DNA from: Psychrobacter aestuarii | Lineage (GTDB): Bacteria; Pseudomonadota; Gammaproteobacteria; Pseudomonadales; Moraxellaceae | DNA length: 64,000 bases | Direction of reading: 5' to 3' | Assembly: GCF_904846035.1 (NCBI RefSeq) | Contig: NZ_CAJGYT010000001.1 | Coordinates: 558,001 to 622,000 of the forward strand | In this document: positions 54,356-63,049 of the stretch, piece by piece | Position numbering within the stretch: position 1 is the stretch's first letter | Layout: each line of letters opens with the position of its first letter | Notes under the pieces: generated by a model | What the model saw: the letters and a program-made list of their open reading frames with translations, nothing else | Told to the model about the DNA's origin: nothing | The model's database searches: none | Translations under genes and position numbers: made by a program

Positions 54356-55384
54356 ATGTTATACCAAAAACGTTTTGCTAAAGCATTATTATGGGGCGGC
54401 ATCTGTACGGCCGTACTTACTGGCTGTAGCCAGCCTGCTAAAGACGATGGCAGCGCGGAGACAACCGCCGCCGCAGAAGGCAGCGCTACCGATACCAAAA
54501 CGGTTGCTATCACCGCTATCGTTGAGCACCCTGCCTTAGACAGCGTACGCAAAGGCGTGATTGATGAGCTAAAAGACGAAGGCTTTACCGAAGGGCAAAA
54601 CCTCACCATCAACTTCCAAAGCGCGCAGGGCAATACCGCAACCGCAGGACAGATTTCGAAGCAGTTCGTCGCCGACAACCCTGACGTTATCGTTGCGATT
54701 GCCACCCCATCAGCGCAGTCTATGGCAGCGGCGACCAACAGTATTCCTATCGTATTCTCAGCGGTCACCGACCCTGTAGAAGCCAAGCTGGTACCGAAAC
54801 TTGACGGCTCAGGCACCAACGTGACAGGCGCATCAGACGCGCTACCGTACGAGCCACAAATCGAGCTGATGCGTCAGATTATCCCCAATCTAAAGAACGT
54901 CGGTTACGTGTATAGCCCAGGTGAAGTGAACTCCACCATCACGCTAAAAAATCTAAAAGAAAAACTGACGCCGATGGGCATTCAAGTCCACGAAGCGCCC
55001 GCCCAGCGTAGTAATGATATTGCTATGGCGGCGCGTAGCTTGCAGGGTAAAGTCGATATGATTTACACCTCAACCGACAACAACGTGGTATCTGCCTATG
55101 AGTCACTGTTCCAAGCGGCAAAAGAAGGCAAAATCCCATTAATCGCCTCAGACACCAGCTCAGTTGAGCGTGGCGCGGTGGCAGCACTCGGCGTAAACTA
55201 CTACGACCTAGGACGCGAAACAGGTAAAATCGTGGGTAAAATCCTAAAAGGTGAAAAAGCAGGCAACATCCCTGTTTACACCCCGCAAAAGCTTGATTTG
55301 TACGTCAGTCCAAAAAATGCACAGTCACAAGGGGTGACCTTACCACAAGCGGTTATTGATAAAGCCAAAGAAGTGGTAGAATAA
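54356..55384 (+). CDS. ABC importer substrate-binding lipoprotein (PF04392/TrpX family), copy 2
   Basis: A 342-residue lipoprotein (VLTGC, Cys24) clearly paralogous to the preceding protein. Both share INFQSAQGNTATAGQI-type, ATPSAQS, VGYVYSPGE and RSLQGKVDMIYTS-type blocks in the same order. It diverges in the linker after the lipid anchor and in ligand-lobe residues, so the two may bind different ligands or one ligand with different affinity. TTTAGGAGT gives it a strong ribosome site. Two hairpins separate it from the permease gene 235 bases downstream, which would favour excess binding protein. Confidence 0.88.
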   Translation: MLYQKRFAKALLWGGICTAVLTGCSQPAKDDGSAETTAAAEGSATDTKTVAITAIVEHPALDSVRKGVIDELKDEGFTEGQNLTINFQSAQGNTATAGQISKQFVADNPDVIVAIATPSAQSMAAATNSIPIVFSAVTDPVEAKLVPKLDGSGTNVTGASDALPYEPQIELMRQIIPNLKNVGYVYSPGEVNSTITLKNLKEKLTPMGIQVHEAPAQRSNDIAMAARSLQGKVDMIYTSTDNNVVSAYESLFQAAKEGKIPLIASDTSSVERGAVAALGVNYYDLGRETGKIVGKILKGEKAGNIPVYTPQKLDLYVSPKNAQSQGVTLPQAVIDKAKEVVE

Positions 55385-55394
55385 CCCCTACTGC

Positions 55395-55421
55395 ACGGCA
55401 GCAGCACCCTTTTGCTGCCGT
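55395..55421 (+). other. Hairpin 1 between binding protein and permease genes
   Basis: ACGGCAGCA pairs perfectly with TGCTGCCGT around nine bases. No T-run follows; it is a likely 3' stabiliser or partial attenuator. Confidence 0.55.
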
Positions 55422-55477
55422 ACTGAACAGCCAACAGCCTCTGTGCTGATGCCTTTTGTACTCGATAGCAGTCACAC

Positions 55478-55500
55478 ACCAGCGCTCACCCAGCGCTGGT
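55478..55500 (+). other. Hairpin 2 between binding protein and permease genes
   Basis: ACCAGCGCT pairs perfectly with AGCGCTGGT around CACCC, followed by CTTACTTT. It could act as a weak terminator that reduces permease and ATPase expression. Confidence 0.55.
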
Positions 55501-55619
55501 CTTACTTTAACTGCAGATGCTTGTATCTGTTAAATTTACCACCCAGTAGTCTGTCAGCCTGCGCCTTGTAGTAGTGAGCCGCCCGCTGACCATGCTAGGT
55601 TATGATGTATTGATGTCCT

Positions 55620-56519
55620 ATGTCTTTAATCTCTTTTTTTGCGGCGCTTGAGAGTGGTCTGATCTACGGTTTGGTTGCGCTTGGGGTACTTATCTCCTTT
55701 CGCACCCTCGACTTTCCTGATTTGACCGCCGATGGTAGCTTTCCTTTAGGTGGCGCAGTGACCGCTGTGTCTATCGTTGCTGGGGTTAACCCATGGCTTG
55801 CGTGTTTGTTTGGCATGCTGGCAGGCTCAGTGGCGGGCATCGTGACCGCATGGCTACACGTCAAGCTGGGTATCTTGCAGCTGCTCGCCAGTATCTTGGT
55901 CATGGTCGCGCTGTACTCGGTCAACCTGCGTATCATGAATGCGCCCAACCTCTCCTTACTTGGGGAGACGACCGTCTTTAGCAGTCTTGTGACCGACAGC
56001 AATGGGGCGTGGATGCGCTGTATCGTCATCGGTGCGGTGGTGCTGGTCGCAAAATTGATGCTCGATTGGTTTTATAACACCGAGTCGGGGCTGTCGATGC
56101 GTGCAACAGGCTCAAACCTACGTATGGCACAGGCGCAAGGCATCAATACCTCACGCATGACTGTGGTTGGTATGGCCATCTCTAACGGTCTGATTGCGCT
56201 CGCAGGTGGTCTGTTCGTACAGACACAGGGCGGCGCGGACATCTCGATTGGTATCGGTACCATCGTTATCGGTCTGGCGGCGGTGATTATTGGTGAAACC
56301 ATCATTCCTGCCAAACGCATTTGGCTCATCACGCTTGCCGTTATTATCGGTGCTATTTTGTACAAACTCTTTATTCAGGTGGCGCTATCGAGCAACGTAC
56401 TGCGCAGTATTGGTTTTGGTCCACAAGACTTGAACTTGGTGACGGCGCTACTGGTTGTCTTTGCCTTGGTATTGCCCAAAGCAAAATCCAAAGTTTTGAG
56501 CCGAAAGATGCGCGTCTAA
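55620..56519 (+). CDS. ABC importer permease (BPD_transp_2 family)
   Basis: A 299-residue inner-membrane protein with about eight hydrophobic helices. It starts with SLISFFAALESGLIYGLVAL and has the family segment SFRTLDFPDLTADGSFPLGG, a conserved hallmark of permeases paired with ABC_sub_bind proteins. RATGSNLRMAQAQGINTSRM is the cytoplasmic coupling region. A stop codon lies just upstream in frame, so 55620 is the earliest ATG; no ribosome site is apparent. It pairs with the ATPase gene 44 bases downstream. Confidence 0.9.
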   Translation: MSLISFFAALESGLIYGLVALGVLISFRTLDFPDLTADGSFPLGGAVTAVSIVAGVNPWLACLFGMLAGSVAGIVTAWLHVKLGILQLLASILVMVALYSVNLRIMNAPNLSLLGETTVFSSLVTDSNGAWMRCIVIGAVVLVAKLMLDWFYNTESGLSMRATGSNLRMAQAQGINTSRMTVVGMAISNGLIALAGGLFVQTQGGADISIGIGTIVIGLAAVIIGETIIPAKRIWLITLAVIIGAILYKLFIQVALSSNVLRSIGFGPQDLNLVTALLVVFALVLPKAKSKVLSRKMRV

Positions 56520-56563
56520 CGCAGGCTTTGTCACCAATTTAAAGAGAATAAGGAACCGTAACC

Positions 56564-57358
56564 ATGATGCAAGCCAAAGACTTACGTCTCACCTTTAACC
56601 CTGGTACGCCCATCGAAAACCCTGCCCTACGCGGCATTGACTTAAATATCGCTGATGGCGAGTTTGTGACCGTCATCGGTACCAATGGCGCGGGCAAATC
56701 GACGTTTTTGAATGCCGTCAGTGGTACGACGCGTGTCGATAGTGGCTCAATCTTATTAAACGGTATTGATGTCACCAAAAAAACCGCGCATCAGCGTGCG
56801 CACTGGGTAGCGCGAGTCTTCCAAGACCCGATGGCGGGCACGTGCGAGGCGCTGACCATTGAAGAAAACATGGCGCTCGCGTACAAGCGCGGTGGCAAAC
56901 GCGGCTTGAGCTTTGCTCTAAATGGCAACAACCGTGAGCTGTTCCGCGAAAAGCTCTCGGTGCTCAAATTAGGACTAGAAAACCGTTTGACCGACCGTAT
57001 GGGTCTGCTCTCAGGTGGTCAGCGCCAAGCGGTGAGCCTGTTGATGGCGTCCTTGCAGCCGTCCAAAATCTTGCTGCTCGATGAGCACACCGCCGCCCTT
57101 GACCCAAAAACCGCCGCCTTCGTGCTTGAATTGACAGACAAGATTGTCCATGACAATCAGCTGACCACCATGATGGTCACCCACTCTATGCATCAAGCCC
57201 TAACCCACGGCACGCGTACAGTGATGCTGCATCAGGGACAAGTGGTGCTCGATGTCGCTGGTGAAGAGCGCAAAGGCATGACGGTCAATGACTTGCTCAA
57301 TATGTTTGAGCGCACGCGCGGCGAAAAGGTCGAAGACGACAGCTTGATTTTAAGCTAA
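56564..57358 (+). CDS. ABC importer ATP-binding protein
   Basis: A 264-residue ATPase of the same transporter. Walker A GTNGAGKST is at residues 39-47, then VFQDPMAGTCEALTIEENMA (Q-loop), the signature LLSGGQRQAVSLL, Walker B ILLLDEHTAALDP with His in place of the usual Pro after the catalytic Glu, and the switch MMVTHSMHQAL. That Glu-His variant is common in this subfamily. AATAAGGAACC is the ribosome site. The operon ends at the terminator downstream. Confidence 0.92.
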   Translation: MMQAKDLRLTFNPGTPIENPALRGIDLNIADGEFVTVIGTNGAGKSTFLNAVSGTTRVDSGSILLNGIDVTKKTAHQRAHWVARVFQDPMAGTCEALTIEENMALAYKRGGKRGLSFALNGNNRELFREKLSVLKLGLENRLTDRMGLLSGGQRQAVSLLMASLQPSKILLLDEHTAALDPKTAAFVLELTDKIVHDNQLTTMMVTHSMHQALTHGTRTVMLHQGQVVLDVAGEERKGMTVNDLLNMFERTRGEKVEDDSLILS

Positions 57359-57386
57359 GCCTGCGGGTATCTGTCTGTATACATAG

Positions 57387-57417
57387 CGCCTGTCACTTGT
57401 GTGATAGGCGTTTTTTT
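57387..57417 (+). terminator. Terminator of the ABC importer operon
   Basis: CGCCTGTCAC pairs with GTGATAGGCG (one wobble) around TTGT, followed by seven T residues. Confidence 0.9.
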
Positions 57418-57446
57418 ACGCCCTTAGGCTATCCTCTCCTCTGAAA

Positions 57447-58367
57447 TTAAGATTGCGGCGCTGTGAACGTGTCCCAATACGGCGCATCGCCAAAACGCTC
57501 GGCAAGAAAGTCAATCAGCAATCGACAGCGCTGCGATAAGAATCGATTTTTTGGGTATACCGCATAGGCGTTTAGTGTTGGCAGATGATACTCAGGCAGC
57601 ACAGACACCAGCGCACCGCGTGCCAGCGTCTCATACACGATAAAGGTCGGTGCGGCAATGATACCGTGCCCCTTAACCGCCATATCTCTTAAAAACTCAC
57701 CGTTATTGGCTTTCATTTTGGAATCTAGGCTGACCTTGTGCGTGCGGTTTTGTGCATCTATCAAGGTTAGGTCAGTGGCTTTACTGAGCCCATATTGCAA
57801 AAAGCTGTGCGTGGATAGGTCACTTGGGCGCTTTGGTGCACCCATCTTGCGCACGTAGTCGGGACTGGCACACAGCGCAAAGCGTATGGGCGTCAAGCGC
57901 TTGGCTTGGGCGCTGGAGTCGGACAGCTCACCGATACGAATCGCCAGCTCATAGCCTTCTTCGATTAAATCCACGCGCCGATCTGAAAAGTCCAGCTCAA
58001 TCTTCAGCTGCGGGTGCGCGCTGGCATACGTGTCTATCAAGCCGCTAAGATGCATCAGCCCAAACGATAGCGGCGCGGTCATCTTGAGCGTGCCTTCGAT
58101 GCTGGTTTTGATGCCGCTGGTTTGCTCATTGAGCGCATCGACCGCGCCCAGAATATTGCTGGCGCGTTGATAGTAGCGCATGCCCGCTTCGGTCAAGCTC
58201 GATTGCCGCGTGGTACGGCTCATAAGCTGAATGCCAAGGCGCGTCTCCAAATCTTTTAAACGGCGACTGACCGCCGATTTGGCGATGTTCAGCTGATCTG
58301 CCGCTTTGGTGATGCTGCCCGCTTCAACCACACGCACGAACATCGCCATGTCCTCGAGTTGCCCCAT
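57447..58367 (-). CDS. LysR-family regulator divergent from doxX-pirin-yqjG (YhaJ-like context)
   Basis: A 306-residue LysR regulator of the subgroup whose N-terminus reads DMAMFVRVVEAGSITKAADQ, with the recognition helix in LNIAKSAVSRRLKDLETRLG and SRTTRQSSLTEAG. The effector domain includes LKIELDFSDRRVDLIEEGYE and IGELSDSSAQAKRL. It is divergent from doxX, with 121 bases between starts. In E. coli, yqjF (DoxX), yqjG, yhaJ (LysR) and yhaK (pirin) cluster, and YhaJ responds to electrophilic aromatics. The same role is inferred here from context. Confidence 0.87.
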   Translation of the reverse strand: MGQLEDMAMFVRVVEAGSITKAADQLNIAKSAVSRRLKDLETRLGIQLMSRTTRQSSLTEAGMRYYQRASNILGAVDALNEQTSGIKTSIEGTLKMTAPLSFGLMHLSGLIDTYASAHPQLKIELDFSDRRVDLIEEGYELAIRIGELSDSSAQAKRLTPIRFALCASPDYVRKMGAPKRPSDLSTHSFLQYGLSKATDLTLIDAQNRTHKVSLDSKMKANNGEFLRDMAVKGHGIIAAPTFIVYETLARGALVSVLPEYHLPTLNAYAVYPKNRFLSQRCRLLIDFLAERFGDAPYWDTFTAPQS

Positions 58368-58488
58368 GATTGTTCTCCATATCAGAACTTACATTTGCAA
58401 TTATTCATGTTTATCTATTTTTTATCAACAATTAAAATGGTGACATTAAATAAGCATTGACCCCGATACGGTCTTTATGGAGACACCG

Positions 58489-58875
58489 ATGACACCACTA
58501 CAAGCACTGAGCGCCCCTGTTGGGCGATTGTTACTGGCATTGATTTTCATTGTCTCAGGCCTCAATAAGGTGACAGGCTACGCAGGGACTCAAGGCTATA
58601 TGGAAGCGATGGGTATCCCAGGCGCGCTACTACCACTTGTGATTGCCCTTGAAGTGCTGGGCGGTCTTGCCATCGTTGTTGGCTTTCAAGCACGTTTGGT
58701 TGCGCTGGCGCTTGCTGTCTTTAGCGTCGTGTCTGCCGCGATTTTTCATGCAGACTTTGCCGATCAGACGCAAATGCTGATGTTTATGAAAAACATTGCC
58801 ATCGCTGGGGGCTTTTTGATGATTGTCGCTCATGGCGCTGGGGCTTACGCGCTAGACAACCGTCGTCACGTTTAA
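58489..58875 (+). CDS. DoxX-family membrane protein (YqjF-like)
   Basis: A 128-residue protein with four predicted membrane helices: RLLLALIFIVSGLNKVTGY, LPLVIALEVLGGLAIVVGF, ALALAVFSVVSAAIFHA and MKNIAIAGGFLMIVAHG. Members are linked to quinone or thiol redox systems, with no firm activity. An ATG at 58477 is in frame, but its GGAG serves as a ribosome site for the ATG at 58489, which is preferred. It is followed by pirin and a hydroquinone reductase on the same strand. Confidence 0.85.
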   Translation: MTPLQALSAPVGRLLLALIFIVSGLNKVTGYAGTQGYMEAMGIPGALLPLVIALEVLGGLAIVVGFQARLVALALAVFSVVSAAIFHADFADQTQMLMFMKNIAIAGGFLMIVAHGAGAYALDNRRHV

Positions 58876-58898
58876 TCATTGAATCAAGGAGTACCGTT

Positions 58899-59777
58899 AT
58901 GAGTACCGAATACACAGCGACCAACAACAACACACAACGCGTCGTGCTAAAACAAGTGCCTGGCGTGGCGACCTCTGATGGCGATGGCGTAAAATTAACA
59001 CGCATTATCGGCTCGCCTTACTTGGACATGCTCGACCCATTTTTGATGCTCGATTGCTTTGAGAGTGATGACGCGAGCGACTATATGGGCGGCTTTCCGA
59101 CCCACCCGCATCGCGGCTTTGAGACCGTGACCTATTTGCTAAACGGTCGCATGCGTCACAAAGACAGCGCAGGCAACGAAGGTGTGATTGAGTCAGGCGG
59201 CGTACAGTGGATGACGGCGGCGCGTGGTATTTTGCACTCAGAAATGCCTGAGCAAGAAGAAGGCTTGATGAAAGGCTTTCAGCTGTGGGTCAATTTGCCT
59301 GCGACAGAAAAAATGAAAGACCCCACCTATCAAGAGTATTCGCCAGAAGCCACGCCGTTTGAGACACGTGACAATGGCACACGTATCCGCGTGATTTCGG
59401 GCGAGACGGACGAAGGCACTAAGGGTCCTGTCATCAATCCGCATACCACGCCGACCTATATGGACGTGACGCTGCCTGCCGATACCGAGTTTACACAAAG
59501 CCTGCCTGCTGAGCACAACGCCTTTGTTTACGTGGTAGAAGGCACTTTGCAGCTGACCAATGTGGATGGCAAAACCATGAGCGTCAGCGCCAAAAACTTA
59601 GCGATATTGAGCCAAGGCGAGCAGCTGTCTGTCAAAAGCGGCGATGGCGAGACGCAATTTTTATTAATCGCGGGCAAACCCTTAAAAGAGCCTGTGGTAC
59701 GCGGCGGACCATTCGTGATGAATACCCGCGCTGAGCTGATGCAAGCGTTCGATGATTATCGTAACGGTAAATTTTAA
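58899..59777 (+). CDS. Pirin family protein
   Basis: A 292-residue bicupin protein. The N-terminal cupin has the iron-site motif FPTHPHRGFETVTYLLNG with its histidines, and GGVQWMTAARGILHSEMPE supplies the remaining ligands. Some bacterial pirins are quercetin dioxygenases, and E. coli YhaK lies in a comparable cluster. Its substrate here is unknown; position suggests quinone or flavonoid metabolism. CAAGGAGT is a strong ribosome site, 23 bases after doxX. Confidence 0.92.
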   Translation: MSTEYTATNNNTQRVVLKQVPGVATSDGDGVKLTRIIGSPYLDMLDPFLMLDCFESDDASDYMGGFPTHPHRGFETVTYLLNGRMRHKDSAGNEGVIESGGVQWMTAARGILHSEMPEQEEGLMKGFQLWVNLPATEKMKDPTYQEYSPEATPFETRDNGTRIRVISGETDEGTKGPVINPHTTPTYMDVTLPADTEFTQSLPAEHNAFVYVVEGTLQLTNVDGKTMSVSAKNLAILSQGEQLSVKSGDGETQFLLIAGKPLKEPVVRGGPFVMNTRAELMQAFDDYRNGKF

Positions 59778-59843
59778 GACTTATAAGCGTTAAGACTGAA
59801 CCGTCTTACGGATACCGCATTTTTTTATAATAAGGAGAAAGAT

Positions 59844-60830
59844 ATGGGCTTACTGGTTGATGGTAACTGGCAAGACAAGTGGTACGACACCGACTCAAAT
59901 GGCGGACGTTTTAAACGTCACGAATCCAGCTTTCGTAATTGGGTGACCAAAGACGGCAGCGCAGGACCGACGGGCAAAGCAGGCTTTAAGGCAGAGGCAG
60001 GTCGTTACCATCTGTACGTCTCGCTTGCTTGCCCGTGGGCGCACCGCGCTATCATCTATCGCAAGCTCAAAGGGCTTGAAGATATGATTAGCATGTCGGT
60101 GGTCAATCCCTTTATGGGCGATCATGGCTGGACGTTCGCCCCTGATGATGGCGTGGTTGCCGACCCGATTTTTGATGCCGATTATATGTATCAGATTTAT
60201 ACCGCTGCCAATAGCGAATACACAGGTCGCGTGACCGTGCCTGTATTGTGGGACAAGCAAACCAATACCATCGTCAACAACGAATCTGCGGAGATTATCC
60301 GTATGTTTAATGAGGCGTTTGATGACATCGGTGCAACGCCACTCGACTTTGTGCCTGATGATGTGCTCGATGAGATTGATTCGTTAAACGAATTTGTCTA
60401 TCCCAACATCAATAATGGCGTGTACCGTGCAGGCTTTGCCACCACGCAAGAAGCCTATGAAGAAGCGGTGACCGATTTATTCGATGCGCTCGATAAGCTT
60501 GAAGCGCGCCTTGCTGACAAGCGCTATTTGACAGGCGAGCGCATCACCGAAGCCGACTGGCGCTTGTTCACCACGCTGGTGCGTTTTGATGCCGTGTACT
60601 TTGGGCATTTTAAATGCAATATCCGCCGTATTAGCGACTACCCGAATCTATGGGGCTATCTGCGCGACTTGTATCAAGTCGATGGCGTCGCCGAGACGGT
60701 CGACCTATCGCACATTAAGACGCATTATTACGCCAGCCACGATATGATTAACCCCACGCGTATCGTTCCTGTCGGTCCTGATATTGACTTTGACGCCCCG
60801 CACGAGCGCGCAAAACTGTCAGAAGCATAA
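59844..60830 (+). CDS. yqjG: Glutathionyl-hydroquinone reductase (Xi-class GST, YqjG/ECM4)
   Basis: Reduces glutathionyl-hydroquinones back to hydroquinone and glutathione disulfide. The 328-residue protein has the Xi-class active site CPWAHR with catalytic Cys63, the N-terminal WQDKWYDTDSNGGRF block, NNESAEIIRMFN for glutathione binding, and C-terminal TEADWRLFTTLVRFDAVYFG with HFKCNIRRISDYPNLWGYL, all hallmarks of the class. TAAGGAGAAA is the ribosome site. It completes the LysR-controlled cluster and is followed by a terminator. Confidence 0.96.
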   Translation: MGLLVDGNWQDKWYDTDSNGGRFKRHESSFRNWVTKDGSAGPTGKAGFKAEAGRYHLYVSLACPWAHRAIIYRKLKGLEDMISMSVVNPFMGDHGWTFAPDDGVVADPIFDADYMYQIYTAANSEYTGRVTVPVLWDKQTNTIVNNESAEIIRMFNEAFDDIGATPLDFVPDDVLDEIDSLNEFVYPNINNGVYRAGFATTQEAYEEAVTDLFDALDKLEARLADKRYLTGERITEADWRLFTTLVRFDAVYFGHFKCNIRRISDYPNLWGYLRDLYQVDGVAETVDLSHIKTHYYASHDMINPTRIVPVGPDIDFDAPHERAKLSEA

Positions 60831-60862
60831 TCAATAAACTACCAAATAATAAATTTATCCTA

Positions 60863-60898
60863 CCCCGAATCGCAGCAGCTGCGGTTCGGGGCTTTTTT
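60863..60898 (+). terminator. Terminator after yqjG
   Basis: CCCCGAATCGCAG pairs with CTGCGGTTCGGGG (one wobble) around a short loop, followed by CTTTTTT. Confidence 0.9.
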
Positions 60899-61013
60899 AT
60901 GCTGGTCATTATTGGTTACTTACTTCAAGCCTGCGCTTTTATAAATCGCTTGGTTGACTGCTCCTCGGTCATGATTTATGTTGAATAAAAAACAATACAT
61001 AGGCAAAACCATA

Positions 61014-61694
61014 ATGACTCCTGATTTTTGGCAAAATGCTTGGCAAACTCAGCAAACAGGCTTTAATCAAAGCAAACCCAACGCCATGCTAAGGCAGCAC
61101 TTTGATAAATTAAACGTGCCTAAGCAAGGGCGCGTATTTGTGCCCTTATGCGGCAAAAGTGTCGATATGCTGTGGCTTTTGTCCCAAGGCTATCACGTGG
61201 TCGGTGTCGAGCTGCATGAGCAGGCGGTCAAAGAATTGTTTAATGAGCATGGACTCTCCGCAACCGTCACCGCGCACCCGACCCAGCCGAATTTAAAACA
61301 GTATCGTGCCGACTACCAAGGGCAAACGCTAACGATTTGGGCGGGCAATCTGTTTGATGTGCAGCCTGACGATATTGGGCAGATTGATGGGATTTATGAC
61401 CGCGCCGCACTGGTCGCCCTGCCCGATGACGCGCCCGAGCGCATGCGCTGGCAGTATACGCAGCATTTGGGCACGCTCACTGGTTATGCCCCTCAGTTGT
61501 TGCTCGCGTTTTCTTATGATGATGACAGTGGCATCACTGACAAAGCGCTGCCGCCGTTTTTGGTGACAAGAGAGGCGCTGGATGATTACTACGCCGCGCA
61601 TTACGACATACAACTGGTTGCCAAAGAAAAAGCGGAGTATGTGTCCACGCGAGCCGATTCGGGCTATAGGCTGGCGTATGTCTTGACGGCATAA
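61014..61694 (+). CDS. tpm: Thiopurine S-methyltransferase
   Basis: SAM-dependent methyltransferase; bacterial Tpm proteins methylate thiopurines, selenium and tellurium compounds. The 226-residue protein begins MTPDFWQNAWQTQQTGFNQS, contains VFVPLCGKSVDMLWL and VVGVELHEQAVKELF for SAM binding, GIYDRAALVALP, and QLLLAFSYDD. An upstream in-frame ATG at 60978 exists, but the conserved N-terminus begins at 61014. The gene is monocistronic between a terminator and the next LysR gene. Confidence 0.92.
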   Translation: MTPDFWQNAWQTQQTGFNQSKPNAMLRQHFDKLNVPKQGRVFVPLCGKSVDMLWLLSQGYHVVGVELHEQAVKELFNEHGLSATVTAHPTQPNLKQYRADYQGQTLTIWAGNLFDVQPDDIGQIDGIYDRAALVALPDDAPERMRWQYTQHLGTLTGYAPQLLLAFSYDDDSGITDKALPPFLVTREALDDYYAAHYDIQLVAKEKAEYVSTRADSGYRLAYVLTA

Positions 61695-61776
61695 ACGCTT
61701 ATGGGAATGTTGAGGCTCATCTCTTCATTACAAACACGCTCAGCCCGTCGCAGTATTCAACACTAATAGGTACATT

Positions 61777-62625
61777 ATGTTGTTAGAAGGGATTGAAACC
61801 TTATTGGTATTGTCCGAAGCAAAGACCATGAGCAAGACAGGCAGCCTGCTATTTATCAGTCAATCAGCGGTCAGCAAACGCATCCATAAGTTAGAAAAAA
61901 AGCTCGGTAAGAAGCTCATCGAGCCGCAAGGGCGCTATGTGCGCTTGACTCATGACGCTATGGCATTGATTGAAAGCGTCGGTCCGACTTTTAACGAATT
62001 GCGCGGGCAAATCCATGACCAAAGCATGATGGATAATCATAAGACACCCATCCATATCGACTGCTCGGAGACGCTGATTTTTGGTTATTTTAGTGACTTG
62101 CTTGCCGCTGCCATTCAGCAAGACAAACACCTTATCCTCTCCACCAACCACACCCCAATAATCCTCGAAAATGTCAAATCTGGCAAAGCAACCATCGGAC
62201 TGAGCGCAGGTCATTTGCCCAATCATACAGGGCTGCTCACCTTTCATTTATTCGACGAGCCGTTTTATATCATCAGCCAGCAGCCCCTTACAGACTTGCC
62301 TGCCACTTTAATAACCACCGATTTGAGCAACCCCGCCAATGCGTACCAGTCGGCGGTGCTCGATACGCTTGGTATCACGCCGCTCATGCAGCTCGACTCT
62401 TATCATGCCGCCGCGCGGCTGGCACTAAGCGGGGCTGCCGCCGCATTGATGCCGTTATCCATCATTCGCGGTCTTGGCATTCACAGCGCGCATACTCATA
62501 GCTTTTCAGCCTTAGATGCGCTGGTGCGCCCCGTGAGCGTGTGTGTGCGGCAAAAAAACTACAGCATTAACCGTGTACAGCAATTGGTAAAAACGCTGTG
62601 TGATTATAAGCCCCCGCTCCTATAG
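61777..62625 (+). CDS. LysR-family transcriptional regulator (short-form)
   Basis: A 282-residue LysR regulator. The helix-turn-helix is GSLLFISQSAVSKRIHKLEK. The effector-binding domain is less typical and its first beta strand begins TPIHIDCSETLIFGYFSDLL. It converges on ridA, with 34 bases between stops, so it does not share a promoter with the RidA/PLP genes; any regulation of them is speculative. No ribosome site stands out before the ATG. Confidence 0.85.
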   Translation: MLLEGIETLLVLSEAKTMSKTGSLLFISQSAVSKRIHKLEKKLGKKLIEPQGRYVRLTHDAMALIESVGPTFNELRGQIHDQSMMDNHKTPIHIDCSETLIFGYFSDLLAAAIQQDKHLILSTNHTPIILENVKSGKATIGLSAGHLPNHTGLLTFHLFDEPFYIISQQPLTDLPATLITTDLSNPANAYQSAVLDTLGITPLMQLDSYHAAARLALSGAAAALMPLSIIRGLGIHSAHTHSFSALDALVRPVSVCVRQKNYSINRVQQLVKTLCDYKPPLL

Positions 62626-62659
62626 CCAACCCAATAACCAGCCACCAAAGTCATTGCTT

Positions 62660-63040
62660 TTATTCATCGCATACTGCCATACAATCAATCTCAATCCCAA
62701 AGCCAAAATGCAGCGCGCTGACAGGCACTATCGTGCGTACGGGCTTGTGATGGATAAAGTACTCAGCACAAATGGCATTCACCTGTGCCCAAAGCCCCAC
62801 ATCCGCAATATAAATTACCAGCTTAATGACTTTATCCAGTGACGTCCCCGCTGCTTGCAAAATCAGCGCGATATTGTCAAACACGCGCCTTGTTTGCGTC
62901 TCAAAGTCCTCTATGACGTGCGCCCCTGAGTCAGGGTCAATCGGCAGCTGACCTGAGATATACAGCACGCCCGCATGGTTGATGGCTTGGCTGTAATGCC
63001 CAGCGGGCTTTAACGCATTGTCCGTTTGTATGTATTGCAT
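62660..63040 (-). CDS. RidA family reactive intermediate deaminase
   Basis: A 126-residue trimeric YjgF/YER057c-fold protein that hydrolyses enamine/imine intermediates such as 2-aminoacrylate. Family features: AGHYSQAINHAGVLYISGQLPIDP near the start, the QTRRVFDNIALILQAAG helix, and PVRTIVPVSALHFGFGIEID with the catalytic Arg. It starts nine bases after the stop of a PLP-dependent lyase/synthase gene. That fits, because such enzymes release the enamines RidA removes. Confidence 0.92.
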   Translation of the reverse strand: MQYIQTDNALKPAGHYSQAINHAGVLYISGQLPIDPDSGAHVIEDFETQTRRVFDNIALILQAAGTSLDKVIKLVIYIADVGLWAQVNAICAEYFIHHKPVRTIVPVSALHFGFGIEIDCMAVCDE

Positions 63041-63049
63041 ATATGCCCC

